Of a stretch of DNA of 64,000 bases, positions 54,459 to 62,109 are shown piece after piece. Source of the stretch: Granulicella mallensis MP5ACTX8 (lineage in GTDB: Bacteria; Acidobacteriota; Terriglobia; Terriglobales; Acidobacteriaceae). The notes under the pieces are model-generated. The model made no database searches and was not told where the DNA came from. It worked only from the letters and a program-made list of their open reading frames with translations. The stretch is from assembly GCF_000178955.2 (NCBI RefSeq), contig NC_016631.1:5208001-5272000 (forward strand), given 5' to 3'. The translations under genes and the position numbers were made by a program. Numbering within the stretch: the first letter of the stretch is position 1; the number at the start of each line of letters is the position of its first letter.

Positions 54459-57056
54459 TTATTCTTGAAGCTGCCGGAAGCTCGCTTCTAATTTTGCCGT
54501 CAACTCCGCCGGTTCTATTCCCTCGGCGGAGAGGGCTTGCCCTACACGGACCACCAAGCGCCCTGAACGGAACCATCCCGTCTTCCCGGCCCGGAGCTCA
54601 TGCAACCCGATCAAGGCTACCGGCACAATTGGCGCACGCGAGTCTTGGGACAGCAGCCCGATCCCCGGGCGAAAAGGTTGCAGCTTTCCATCCTTGCTCC
54701 GGGTTCCCTCCGGAAAGATCAACACTGAATAGCCCCGATCCATCGCCTCTCCCGCATGCGCAAAACTTCTCCGAAACCCTCGCAGGCGAGGCAGCGGAAA
54801 GACATTGAACAGTGCCGTGACCAACAGGTACGCCATCGGCGCCAACAGATCGCGTAAGGCACTCCGTTGATTTCGCGCGTAACGAAAATCCATCAGCATC
54901 TCGCCTGACATGGCAATCGCCATCCGGCGGCGCAGGCAGCCCGGCAACGCATACAGAACCAACGCCGCGTCGTACGAAGTCACATGATTGGCAATCACCA
55001 ATACAGGCGTTGGCGGCAATTCATTCGCCACCCTCTCTACTCGCGGCGCAACCAGCAACCAAACCAACGGCCGCATCACCCCTTCAACAAAGGCCACTCG
55101 CATCGCCTGCGCCGGCCAACTCCACGGCCATCGAGGATACGCATCTTTCTCCTCCTGTGACGTCGATGCACCTGTCGCAAGCATAGACGGCGCAGCAGGA
55201 CGATCCTCCGTAACAAAACCGGACCGTACCTGTGATTCCGCAGCAATGCTTCCCTCTACCATCGAGCGCAACTCGCCCAGGGTTTGCACTGCGGCAATCG
55301 CATCGTCGGCCGACTCCACACCGAACTCCCGCTCAAGCGTTGATTGCAACTGCACACGTCCGAGGCTGTCCAGATGCAGGTCCTCCGATAGCCGCAGATC
55401 ATCGGAGCTGGCAGGAGGATGCTCGCCGGTTACTGCAGCAATCAGATTCAGCAGCACATCTTGCGCTGTTGAAGCCGAAGCAGCATCTCCGTTCTGACGC
55501 TCCACAATCGTTGCGCGAGCCCACTGCGCCACCTTCCTCCGCAATAGCTTCCCTGTAGAGGTATAAGGAAACTGCGTCTCCGGCCACTTGAGCACGCGTC
55601 GAATCTTCTGATAGTCGGCCAGTCCGTGATTCGCCTGACTGGCGGCAACCTGCAACTCCTGATCGTTGCCCCGGAAAAGCGTCACCGCGACCGGCTCCAT
55701 TCCCACCGCCGTCTGGCATGGCACGACGACACACCCATAGACTCCGGGCTGCTTCGTCATCGCCTCTTCCAGATCGGTGGGATGCACATTCAAGCCCGCA
55801 CTGGTGACGATCACGTCGCCCTTTCGGCCCGTAAATCTCAACCCGCCGGAGGCTTCCTGCACGGCCAGATCTCCCGTGGCCAACCACTCTCCATCGCGAA
55901 GTCGCATCGCTCCGTTCTGCCAGGTTGTCATGGCCAGCATGTCGCCCCGCACCAGGATCTCTCCCTCTTTGCTGAGACGCACCTCACGCCCCGGAAGAGC
56001 TTTGCCGATCGTCCCTCGATTCATGTGGAAGGGATGATTCAGCGTGACCAGCGCGGCCGTCTCCGTCATGCCATAGCCCTGGATGAGAGCAAAGCCCAGA
56101 TCACGCCAGAAGCTCTCCAGCTCCTGCGGCAGAGACGCGCCACCGGAGATTGCCGCCCAGAACTTCCACCCCAGGGTGCTATGCACCTGACGGAATCGCC
56201 ACCAGCGCTTCCAGATCGATAATCCTTTGGCTTGCTCCAACTCTATGGCTAACCGGGCAAAGCGCCCGAGTAGATGCGCTCGCAGCAACTGCAACACCCG
56301 AGGCACCGCCACCAGCACAGAGATGTGTTCCCGCTGGATAAGTCCGATCATGCGTGCGGCATCGAACTGATCGACGAAGTGCACCTCCACCGCCAGAAGC
56401 GTGGGTACCCACAAACCCATGAACTCCCCGAAGACATGACTCAGCGGAAGACTATGCAGGAATCGCAGGGGATGCACCCAACGCTCATATCTTCGATACT
56501 TCGCAATCTCATCTTCTATCGGCTGCAGGCTCGCCAATACATTGCGATGCGTGTGAACGATGCCCTTAGGCTCCGATGTCGTACCGGAGGTAAAGATGAT
56601 CTGGAACGGTGCCTGGGCCGTAACGGCTTCGCTCACTGTAAACAAGGGCTCCGGTGGCAGTTGTGCCGCAAGTGCCGAGAGCGGTAGCTGCGGCAAGTCC
56701 ATGCCCAGCGATTGCAGCAGGCCGGAGTCACCCACGATCAAGCGTGGAGTAACATCCGCCACCACACGCTGGGCGAACTCAACTGACCCCGCCGCATCCA
56801 GCGGCACCACGATAACCCCGCGCAGCAAGCAGCCAAAGAAGGCTCCGATCCACTCCGCGGAGTTCTCGCCCCACAACACGACACGCTCACCGGCAACGAT
56901 CTGGCGGCGTTCCAACTCCGCTGCGAAACAGCCGGCTAATCTTGCCAGTTCGCCATACGTCGTCGCGTAACGCCGGTTGCCGCGATGCCGCACGACCGCG
57001 GTCTCCGTGGTGTGCCGGCGAAAGTCTTCAACGAGACTGGCCAGGTTCGGGCGCAT
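54459..57056 (-). CDS. fusion: AMP-dependent ligase, acyl carrier and PlsC acyltransferase
   Basis: 865 residues in three parts. (1) Adenylate-forming acyl ligase, about 1-480: FTSGTTSEPKGIVHTHRN (P-loop), GYGMTETAALVTLNHP, WLATGDLAVQEASGG, FTGRKGDVIVTSAG. (2) Acyl carrier domain, about 500-575, with phosphopantetheine serine in EDLHLDSLGRVQLQ. (3) PlsC-type acyltransferase, about 625-865, with ANHVTSYD (HxxxxD) and FPEGTRSKDG. It would activate a fatty acid, load it on its own carrier and hand it to a lysolipid or other hydroxyl acceptor. The start at 57056 is chosen by alignment with ligase N-termini; a frame runs 12 codons further. The 3' end converges on the GT39-like gene, 11 bases apart. 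Reaction order is inference. Confidence 0.88.
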   Translation of the reverse strand: MRPNLASLVEDFRRHTTETAVVRHRGNRRYATTYGELARLAGCFAAELERRQIVAGERVVLWGENSAEWIGAFFGCLLRGVIVVPLDAAGSVEFAQRVVADVTPRLIVGDSGLLQSLGMDLPQLPLSALAAQLPPEPLFTVSEAVTAQAPFQIIFTSGTTSEPKGIVHTHRNVLASLQPIEDEIAKYRRYERWVHPLRFLHSLPLSHVFGEFMGLWVPTLLAVEVHFVDQFDAARMIGLIQREHISVLVAVPRVLQLLRAHLLGRFARLAIELEQAKGLSIWKRWWRFRQVHSTLGWKFWAAISGGASLPQELESFWRDLGFALIQGYGMTETAALVTLNHPFHMNRGTIGKALPGREVRLSKEGEILVRGDMLAMTTWQNGAMRLRDGEWLATGDLAVQEASGGLRFTGRKGDVIVTSAGLNVHPTDLEEAMTKQPGVYGCVVVPCQTAVGMEPVAVTLFRGNDQELQVAASQANHGLADYQKIRRVLKWPETQFPYTSTGKLLRRKVAQWARATIVERQNGDAASASTAQDVLLNLIAAVTGEHPPASSDDLRLSEDLHLDSLGRVQLQSTLEREFGVESADDAIAAVQTLGELRSMVEGSIAAESQVRSGFVTEDRPAAPSMLATGASTSQEEKDAYPRWPWSWPAQAMRVAFVEGVMRPLVWLLVAPRVERVANELPPTPVLVIANHVTSYDAALVLYALPGCLRRRMAIAMSGEMLMDFRYARNQRSALRDLLAPMAYLLVTALFNVFPLPRLRGFRRSFAHAGEAMDRGYSVLIFPEGTRSKDGKLQPFRPGIGLLSQDSRAPIVPVALIGLHELRAGKTGWFRSGRLVVRVGQALSAEGIEPAELTAKLEASFRQLQE

Positions 57057-57671
57057 GCCTTCATGATAGCGACCCTCAGAGCGGCGCCGCACGCAATCTT
57101 CCGCAACTATCCATCGGCATACCTCTCTCTGCGAACAGATAACCTGCCGATACGTTCAAGCTTTTACTTCTGTACTTACTTACAAGAACCTGCCAGTCAT
57201 GCATCGCAGGCCGGTATTACAACTTATTAATAAAACCATAAAAAGATTAAATTCCGGGCAATTACCAAAATAGACAAACGTTAGTCTTACAAAATTGTAT
57301 TGACACAAGAATTACTGACTGTTACTGTTTCCGCTTACCAGACACAGAGTGCAAATGTTTGCAACGAAACCTGGAGATCGTTTCGCTCTACGAAACTCTG
57401 CAGCACTGAATCTTCTCTGGCTTTACTTGAGGATCTTGCCCCCGCACCTGAAATAACAGTAAAGATGAGGCCGCCCACTTTCGAATAACAACGAAGTGTT
57501 GGTAGCCGATCCATAATCCCGCACCATCGGGAGGATGATTTCCGTTCCAGTCCGAACAAATACCAGGCCCCGAAGGCTTTCGAATCGGGCTCTATGAAGC
57601 CGCGTCGAAAAAACCGCCCTATCTCCTGGCCAAACAACGCACATCCCAACTAACGATAAGAAGGAGACAAC
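57057..57671. other. AT-rich divergent intergenic region
   Basis: 615 bases between the minus-strand ligase fusion and a plus-strand chitinase, markedly more AT-rich than the genes (57160-57330). It holds a near-palindrome AGACAAACGTTAGTCT (57272-57287), TTGACA at 57300-57305 with a poor -10 match, and inverted CGAAAC/GTTTCG motifs at 57365-57385. No gene is supported. Confidence 0.5.
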
Positions 57672-59123
57672 ATGTCACGCATCCGCATGGCCGCAGGTTC
57701 CTTTGTTGAGTTACTCGGTCAACGCTGCTTCATCTCCCGGTTCTTTCTCTTCCTCGCAATGGCCTTACTGACTCCCCTCTCTTTACTGCACGCGCAAACC
57801 GTCTACGAAGGCAACGCCAGTGCCAACGCCCTCGAAGGCACGGCTGTGTCAGAAGCCTGTTCCGGATGTCTGAACGGTACGCGTATAGGCAACATTGGAA
57901 ACGGCAATGCCAACTATCTCCGGATCAAGAACATCAGCGTTCCTACTACCGGCACCTACACGGTTACGCTGTACTACACAGAAGGCACCGACGGCGGAGC
58001 CCGCTCCTTCACCATCCAAATCAATAATGGCGCAGGGCCGACTCTGACCAACCTGACTGGCAGCAGTTGGACAGCTCCTGCGGCACCGGTTACCTTTCAG
58101 GCGAACTTCACGGCCGGCAGTGGTAACTCTGTTGGATTTTTCAATGCGACAGGCTCCGCCCCCGATGTCGATCACATCGAAGTAAGTGGCGGTGGTGGTG
58201 GTGGCAGCACGACCAAAATCGTCGCACCGTACGTGGATATGGGGAATGGCGCTCCCTTCAACGACGTCCCTTCCATGGCGGCCAGTGCCGGTCTCAAATA
58301 CATAACACTTGCCTTCATCATTGCGGACGGATCCAGCTGCAAGGCTGCGTGGGACGACGGCACCCCTATCACCTCGGAAAACACCTATGCCGGCTATATC
58401 CAGAGCCTGCGGAATGCCGGTGGCGATGGCATCATCTCCTTCGGTGGCGAGGGTGGCGATGAACTCGCGGACGTTTGCACTTCCACCAGCGCCCTCCAGG
58501 CGCAATATCAAGCTGTCATTACCAAGTACAACGTCACCAGGATCGACTTTGATATCGAGCAGGACGACGGAGATGCGATCGACAATACAGCAGCCATCGA
58601 CCGTCGTAACCAGGTGCTGGCTGCCTTGCAGGCTGCGAATCCGAACCTGATCGTCAGCTACACGATCCCGGTCGATCCAGGGGGACTCGAGTCCAATGCG
58701 CTGAACGTCCTGCAGAGTGCGCTGAAGTTCGGAGTGAAGGTTTCCATCGTCAACATCATGACAATGGATTACGGGGTACGCGGTGAAGAGGGAACCTTTG
58801 CCGTCGACTCTTCGAACGGCACGCTCTCTCAACTGGAGCAGATTGGTATGAATGCTCAGCTGGGCATTACACCCCAGATCGGCTACAACGATCCGACACC
58901 CGGACTATCTCCATTGGAAGTCTTCACCCTCGCAGATGCACAAACCGTGGCCACCTATGCCAACGGCAACAGCAAGGTGGGTCTGATCTCCTTCTGGGCG
59001 CTGGAACGCGATCAGGCTTGCCCAAACGGAGAAACAGGACTGCAGCAGGGACAAGCACCGAACACCTGTAGTGGCTTGTCACAGAGTCCCTATGAGTTCT
59101 CGAATATCTTCGAGCAATTCTGA
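57672..59123 (+). CDS. GH18 chitinase-like protein with N-terminal carbohydrate-binding module
   Basis: 483 residues with a strong AAGGAG site. Signal peptide ends near LLHAQ (about 42). Residues 43-172 form a CBM6/35-like beta-sandwich (VYEGNASANALEGTAV, YLRIKNISVPTTGTYTVTLYYTEG, VDHIEVSGG), joined by a GGGGGGS linker to a GH18 barrel of the bacterial ChiC/ChiD-like group: VAPYVDMG, GLKYITLAFIIADG, GIISFGGEGG and the catalytic RIDFDIEQDD with D292, D294 and E296, then VNIMTMDYG and GLISFWALERDQAC. It is separated from the GH5 gene by a terminator, so it is an independent unit. Confidence 0.9.
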   Translation: MSRIRMAAGSFVELLGQRCFISRFFLFLAMALLTPLSLLHAQTVYEGNASANALEGTAVSEACSGCLNGTRIGNIGNGNANYLRIKNISVPTTGTYTVTLYYTEGTDGGARSFTIQINNGAGPTLTNLTGSSWTAPAAPVTFQANFTAGSGNSVGFFNATGSAPDVDHIEVSGGGGGGSTTKIVAPYVDMGNGAPFNDVPSMAASAGLKYITLAFIIADGSSCKAAWDDGTPITSENTYAGYIQSLRNAGGDGIISFGGEGGDELADVCTSTSALQAQYQAVITKYNVTRIDFDIEQDDGDAIDNTAAIDRRNQVLAALQAANPNLIVSYTIPVDPGGLESNALNVLQSALKFGVKVSIVNIMTMDYGVRGEEGTFAVDSSNGTLSQLEQIGMNAQLGITPQIGYNDPTPGLSPLEVFTLADAQTVATYANGNSKVGLISFWALERDQACPNGETGLQQGQAPNTCSGLSQSPYEFSNIFEQF

Positions 59124-59194
59124 CGGCACAATCCACTTGTTTCACAGCGTTGCCTGCGTGATGTTCTCTTCTTAGGAACATCGCAAAACTACCA

Positions 59195-59225
59195 GGCCGT
59201 TGAAGACTCCTACTCTTCAACGGCC
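59195..59225 (+). terminator. terminator after the third GH18 gene
   Basis: Perfect 12-bp stem GGCCGTTGAAGA (59195-59206) / TCTTCAACGGCC (59214-59225), loop of seven bases, about 70 bases after the stop. Confidence 0.7.
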
Positions 59226-59312
59226 CACAACGGCACAACCGGATCGTCCAGTCCATACAGCGCGAGACAGAGCTGTATTCGCTCATCCTGCTGTGCAGAA
59301 GAGGTTACTTAG

Positions 59313-60551
59313 ATGAACAGAATTACAGCAGCACACCGTACATCTCGTTTACTAGTCCGCATGGCCCTTCGCTTGGCGGCCTGTCTTCTCGTCATTCTTG
59401 CCTGTTCTCACTCCGCACTGGCGCAGCTCAGCATGCTGCACACCAGCGGCCGCTCAATCGTGAATGCAAACGGAAATATCGTTCAACTGAAGGGCGTCAA
59501 CCTGGGTGGATTTATGGTGATGGAACCCTGGATGTGCCCCGCCGACAGCGGCGGCCTTCCTGACACCTACAGCATCATCTCCGAACTCGACAGCCGCTTC
59601 GGTGTTGCCGAAGAACAGGCCCTCATCAGAGGCTACCAACAGGCCTGGATCACCTCGGCCGATTTTGCCAACATTAAGGCGGCTGGATTTAATGCCGTGC
59701 GCGTGCCCGTCTGGTGGGGGAACTTCTATCCCATTGCGAACGTCTCCAACGCCAGTTGGAGAGCGGATGCGTTCACCGAGCTCGATTGGGTCGTCAGTCA
59801 GGCCGCAGCACAGGGCATCTATGTGATCATCGACATGCATGGAGTAGTAGGCGGACAAAGCACTTCGGACGATACCGGCCAGCAAAATCAAAACCAGTAT
59901 TGGACCAACGGCAACGACCAGGGCAATACCGCCTTTATGTGGTGGCAGATTGCCAACCACTACAAAGGAAATCCAACGATCGCAGGCTACGATCTGATCA
60001 ATGAGCCCATGAACGCGCCCAGCAATAGCGCCGTGATCAGCGCCAATGCCGGCTTATATAACTCCGTCCGCTCCATCGATCCTTCGCACATCATCATCAT
60101 CGAAGGAACCTGGGGTAACTGGGACTGGAGCATGCTGCCCAACCCTTCGACAGAAGGATGGACCAACGTCGTCTATGAGATGCACGAGTATCAGTGGAAC
60201 GCTTCTCAGTCTGTCGTAGCGCAGGGATCAGTCAACCAGGTCAATGATTTCAATAACCACTCCAGCTACAACGTGCCGGGCTATATCGGCGAATGGAATG
60301 ACTTTCAATATAGTTCGTCTGTCTGGCAGGGTTCCGTAAGCGACTATAACAACGGCGGTGAAAGCTGGACCTTCTGGGCCTACAAGGCCACCAGTGGACT
60401 CAACCCCAATGGCTGGGGTCTTTACAATCCTACCCACTGGGCCACGACTCCCAACGTCTCCACCGATTCAGCAGCAACGATTCTTGCCGACTGGCAACAG
60501 TGGACCACCGCCAATAGCTTTGCGTTTAATAGCTCGCTTGGCTTCAACTAA
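59313..60551 (+). CDS. GH5 glycoside hydrolase (glucanase-like), secreted
   Basis: 412 residues with AGAGG eight bases upstream. Signal peptide ends near SALAQ (about 39). GH5 barrel: NIVQLKGVNLGGFMVMEPWM, FNAVRVPVWWGNFY, YVIIDMHGV, acid/base E231 in YDLINEPMN, YEMHEYQWN and nucleophile E327 in YIGEWNDFQ, then SWTFWAYKA. The opening resembles fungal-type exo-1,3-glucanases as well as bacterial endoglucanases, so the subfamily is open. It probably acts on beta-glucan, fitting a lifestyle on fungal walls together with the chitinases. Confidence 0.9.
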   Translation: MNRITAAHRTSRLLVRMALRLAACLLVILACSHSALAQLSMLHTSGRSIVNANGNIVQLKGVNLGGFMVMEPWMCPADSGGLPDTYSIISELDSRFGVAEEQALIRGYQQAWITSADFANIKAAGFNAVRVPVWWGNFYPIANVSNASWRADAFTELDWVVSQAAAQGIYVIIDMHGVVGGQSTSDDTGQQNQNQYWTNGNDQGNTAFMWWQIANHYKGNPTIAGYDLINEPMNAPSNSAVISANAGLYNSVRSIDPSHIIIIEGTWGNWDWSMLPNPSTEGWTNVVYEMHEYQWNASQSVVAQGSVNQVNDFNNHSSYNVPGYIGEWNDFQYSSSVWQGSVSDYNNGGESWTFWAYKATSGLNPNGWGLYNPTHWATTPNVSTDSAATILADWQQWTTANSFAFNSSLGFN

Positions 60552-60571
60552 TCACTAGATAGTTTCGCATT

Positions 60572-60615
60572 CAGCGATCTACTCCCGGCCTGTGGAGGCC
60601 AGGAGTAGATCGCTG
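60572..60615. terminator. 20-bp terminator between convergent genes
   Basis: Arms 60572-60591 and 60596-60615 pair at 19 of 20 positions with a 4-base loop, between the GH5 gene (plus) and the small Cys/His gene (minus). Confidence 0.75.
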
Positions 60616-60649
60616 ATACTTGCAAGATCCTATTATTTGATCGAGAGAC

Positions 60650-60895
60650 TCAGTGGATGAATTGGTTGTGGTGATTCTCACCACGTTGAAAAGGATTCTC
60701 GCCTCCCTCCTGAGCCCCGACGATCTCTCTTAGTTGCTCCATCGCATTGCGAATGAGAATCGCTGTTTCTACAAAGGCCTCCGGCGAGAGCGTAACCGTG
60801 ACGGGACCGATGCTCAGGTGGATGGAGTTGCATTCACAGAGCTGGACATGGCCCAGACCTGGATATTTCGCCAAGATTACGTTGATTTCATCCAT
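60650..60895 (-). CDS. 81-residue Cys/His protein of unknown function
   Basis: Starts at ATG 60895 with AAGGAG five to six bases upstream. Sequence features: HVQLCECNSIHLSIGPVTVTLSPEAF (about 16-41) with C20, C22 and H26, then an amphipathic helix (about 42-58) and a His-rich tail ending HHNQFIH. I do not recognise the family. The CxC plus His cluster suggests metal binding, which fits its position 73 bases after a zinc-ligand-free S4 gene on the same strand. Confidence 0.75.
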   Translation of the reverse strand: MDEINVILAKYPGLGHVQLCECNSIHLSIGPVTVTLSPEAFVETAILIRNAMEQLREIVGAQEGGENPFQRGENHHNQFIH

Positions 60896-60968
60896 AACTT
60901 TCTCCTTGAACGGCTTGGAACGGGTGATTCGATGCGAGCGCAATTCGAAGACTTCGGCAGAGCGCGCG

Positions 60969-61592
60969 TCACACGCCGCGTTTTGCGTAATACTCGGCGA
61001 CCTGTTTTTTATTGAACTCAAACGGAATGTGGCTGGAGTTCGGAATAAATAGAACAATTCCCTTGCTTGGAGTACCAGGGTTTTGAAGCTGCAGGTAGCT
61101 GGGCAAAGGCAGGCGGGGTGACTCAAGCGAAGACTGAATAGCCTCCAGTTGCGCTGCCTTCTCCGAGAGCCAGACGACCTCACCAGGACGAAGCACCATG
61201 GAGCCGATCGTCTGGCGACGGCCATTCACCAGGATGTGACCATGCGATACCAACTGCCGGGCCGCGGCGATGCTGCGCCCAAACCCAAGCCGAAAGACAA
61301 CGTTATCGAGTCTGCGTTCCAGTAATCCGATCAGACTTTCGATCCAGTTGGAGGCGCTGAGGCTTCGCGCCTTGCGCACAAAGCGGCGCAACTGCTCCTC
61401 GCGCAGCCCATAGTGAAAGAGCAGCTTCTGCTTCTCACGAAGCTGCAACCCAAACTGGGTCATGGTTGGTCTCTGTGCCCTGCCGTGCTGACCGGGCGGA
61501 TAGTTCCTCTTGGCGAGCGCCCCGGGCTTTCCCAGACCTGGCAACTCGATCCCCAGCGAACGCTGGAGTTTGAACTTCTTTCGTCCACGCAT
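60969..61592 (-). CDS. rpsD: ribosomal protein S4 paralogue lacking zinc cysteines
   Basis: 207 residues, full S4 length. N-terminal extension with RNYPPGQHG, FGLQLREKQKLLFHYGLREEQLRRF, the S4 RNA-binding domain LLERRLDNVVFRLGFGRSIAAARQLVSHGHILVNGRRQ and a C-terminal YYAKRGV. Zinc-binding S4 proteins carry four Cys in the N-terminal extension; here that segment (1-37) has none, the C-minus form. The gene stands alone rather than with S11, S13 and rpoA, which suggests a second copy, perhaps used under zinc limitation (inference). AAGGAG lies eight bases before the ATG and an 11-bp hairpin lies in the leader. Confidence 0.92.
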   Translation of the reverse strand: MRGRKKFKLQRSLGIELPGLGKPGALAKRNYPPGQHGRAQRPTMTQFGLQLREKQKLLFHYGLREEQLRRFVRKARSLSASNWIESLIGLLERRLDNVVFRLGFGRSIAAARQLVSHGHILVNGRRQTIGSMVLRPGEVVWLSEKAAQLEAIQSSLESPRLPLPSYLQLQNPGTPSKGIVLFIPNSSHIPFEFNKKQVAEYYAKRGV

Positions 61593-61670
61593 GCAACCGT
61601 CTCCTTGTGGATGCAGGCTGCGGGACCGTCCCGAAGAGAGTCACGCCCAGCCTTCATCATCGATCTCCGA

Positions 61671-61709
61671 AGTTGCCGTGGCGCTTCGCCAAAAGACTCC
61701 ACGGCAACT
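61671..61709 (-). promoter_or_regulatory. hairpin in the S4 leader
   Basis: Perfect 11-bp inverted repeat AGTTGCCGTGG (61671-61681) / CCACGGCAACT (61699-61709) with a 17-base loop that can itself fold (GGCG-aa-CGCC type). It ends about 80 bases before the S4 start. It could be a translational autoregulation structure or an operator. Confidence 0.5.
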
Positions 61710-61908
61710 CGTTCTTGAATGCAGACTATTTCAGTCCTATATCAAGACCAACCCTCTTTCAGTGAGGTGCGATTTTTGGGATTGAATGGGGAGGAATGCA
61801 GGGCAAAGCGTATGGAGCTCACTGAGAGTGAACACTTTTCAGACGCACGAAGGCCCTTGCGGCACTCCTATGGGCGAAGGCATACGCCATAAAGACCTGG
61901 CACAAAAG

Positions 61909-62102
61909 CTAAGCCCCGAAGGGGCGACACTATCACAGCCCAGGGTGAAACCCTGGGTAACTATGCCCAAAAAGAGGTGAGCCCTAAAAGGGCGATCTAT
62001 CTCGTTGGGCCGATAGAACGCCCTTCCAGGGCTCACCTTCTTTTCGCTGCGGACCCAGGGTTTCACCCTGGGCTGTGATGATGTCGCCCCTTCGGGGCTT
62101 AG
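61909..62102. repeat. 194-bp compound palindrome (REP-like element)
   Basis: The ends CTAAGCCCC (61909-61917) and GGGGCTTAG (62094-62102) are exact inverted copies, and pairing continues through GGGCGACA / TGTCGCCC, ATCACAGCCCAGGGT / ACCCAGGG...GGGCTGTGAT and inner GAGCCCT / AGGGCTC arms. Each arm also contains smaller hairpins (CCCCGAAGGGG, CCCAGGGTGAAACCCTGGG). It lies between the S4 leader and the 3' end of the GH28 gene and is non-coding. The structure resembles intergenic repeats common in soil bacterial genomes. Confidence 0.8.
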
Positions 62103-62109
62103 TTCGATA

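Noticed and set aside
61786-62100. Open frames translating to KLSPEGATLSQPRVKPWV-type peptides on both strands
   Set aside because: They are products of the compound palindrome, without a ribosome site or protein-like composition.
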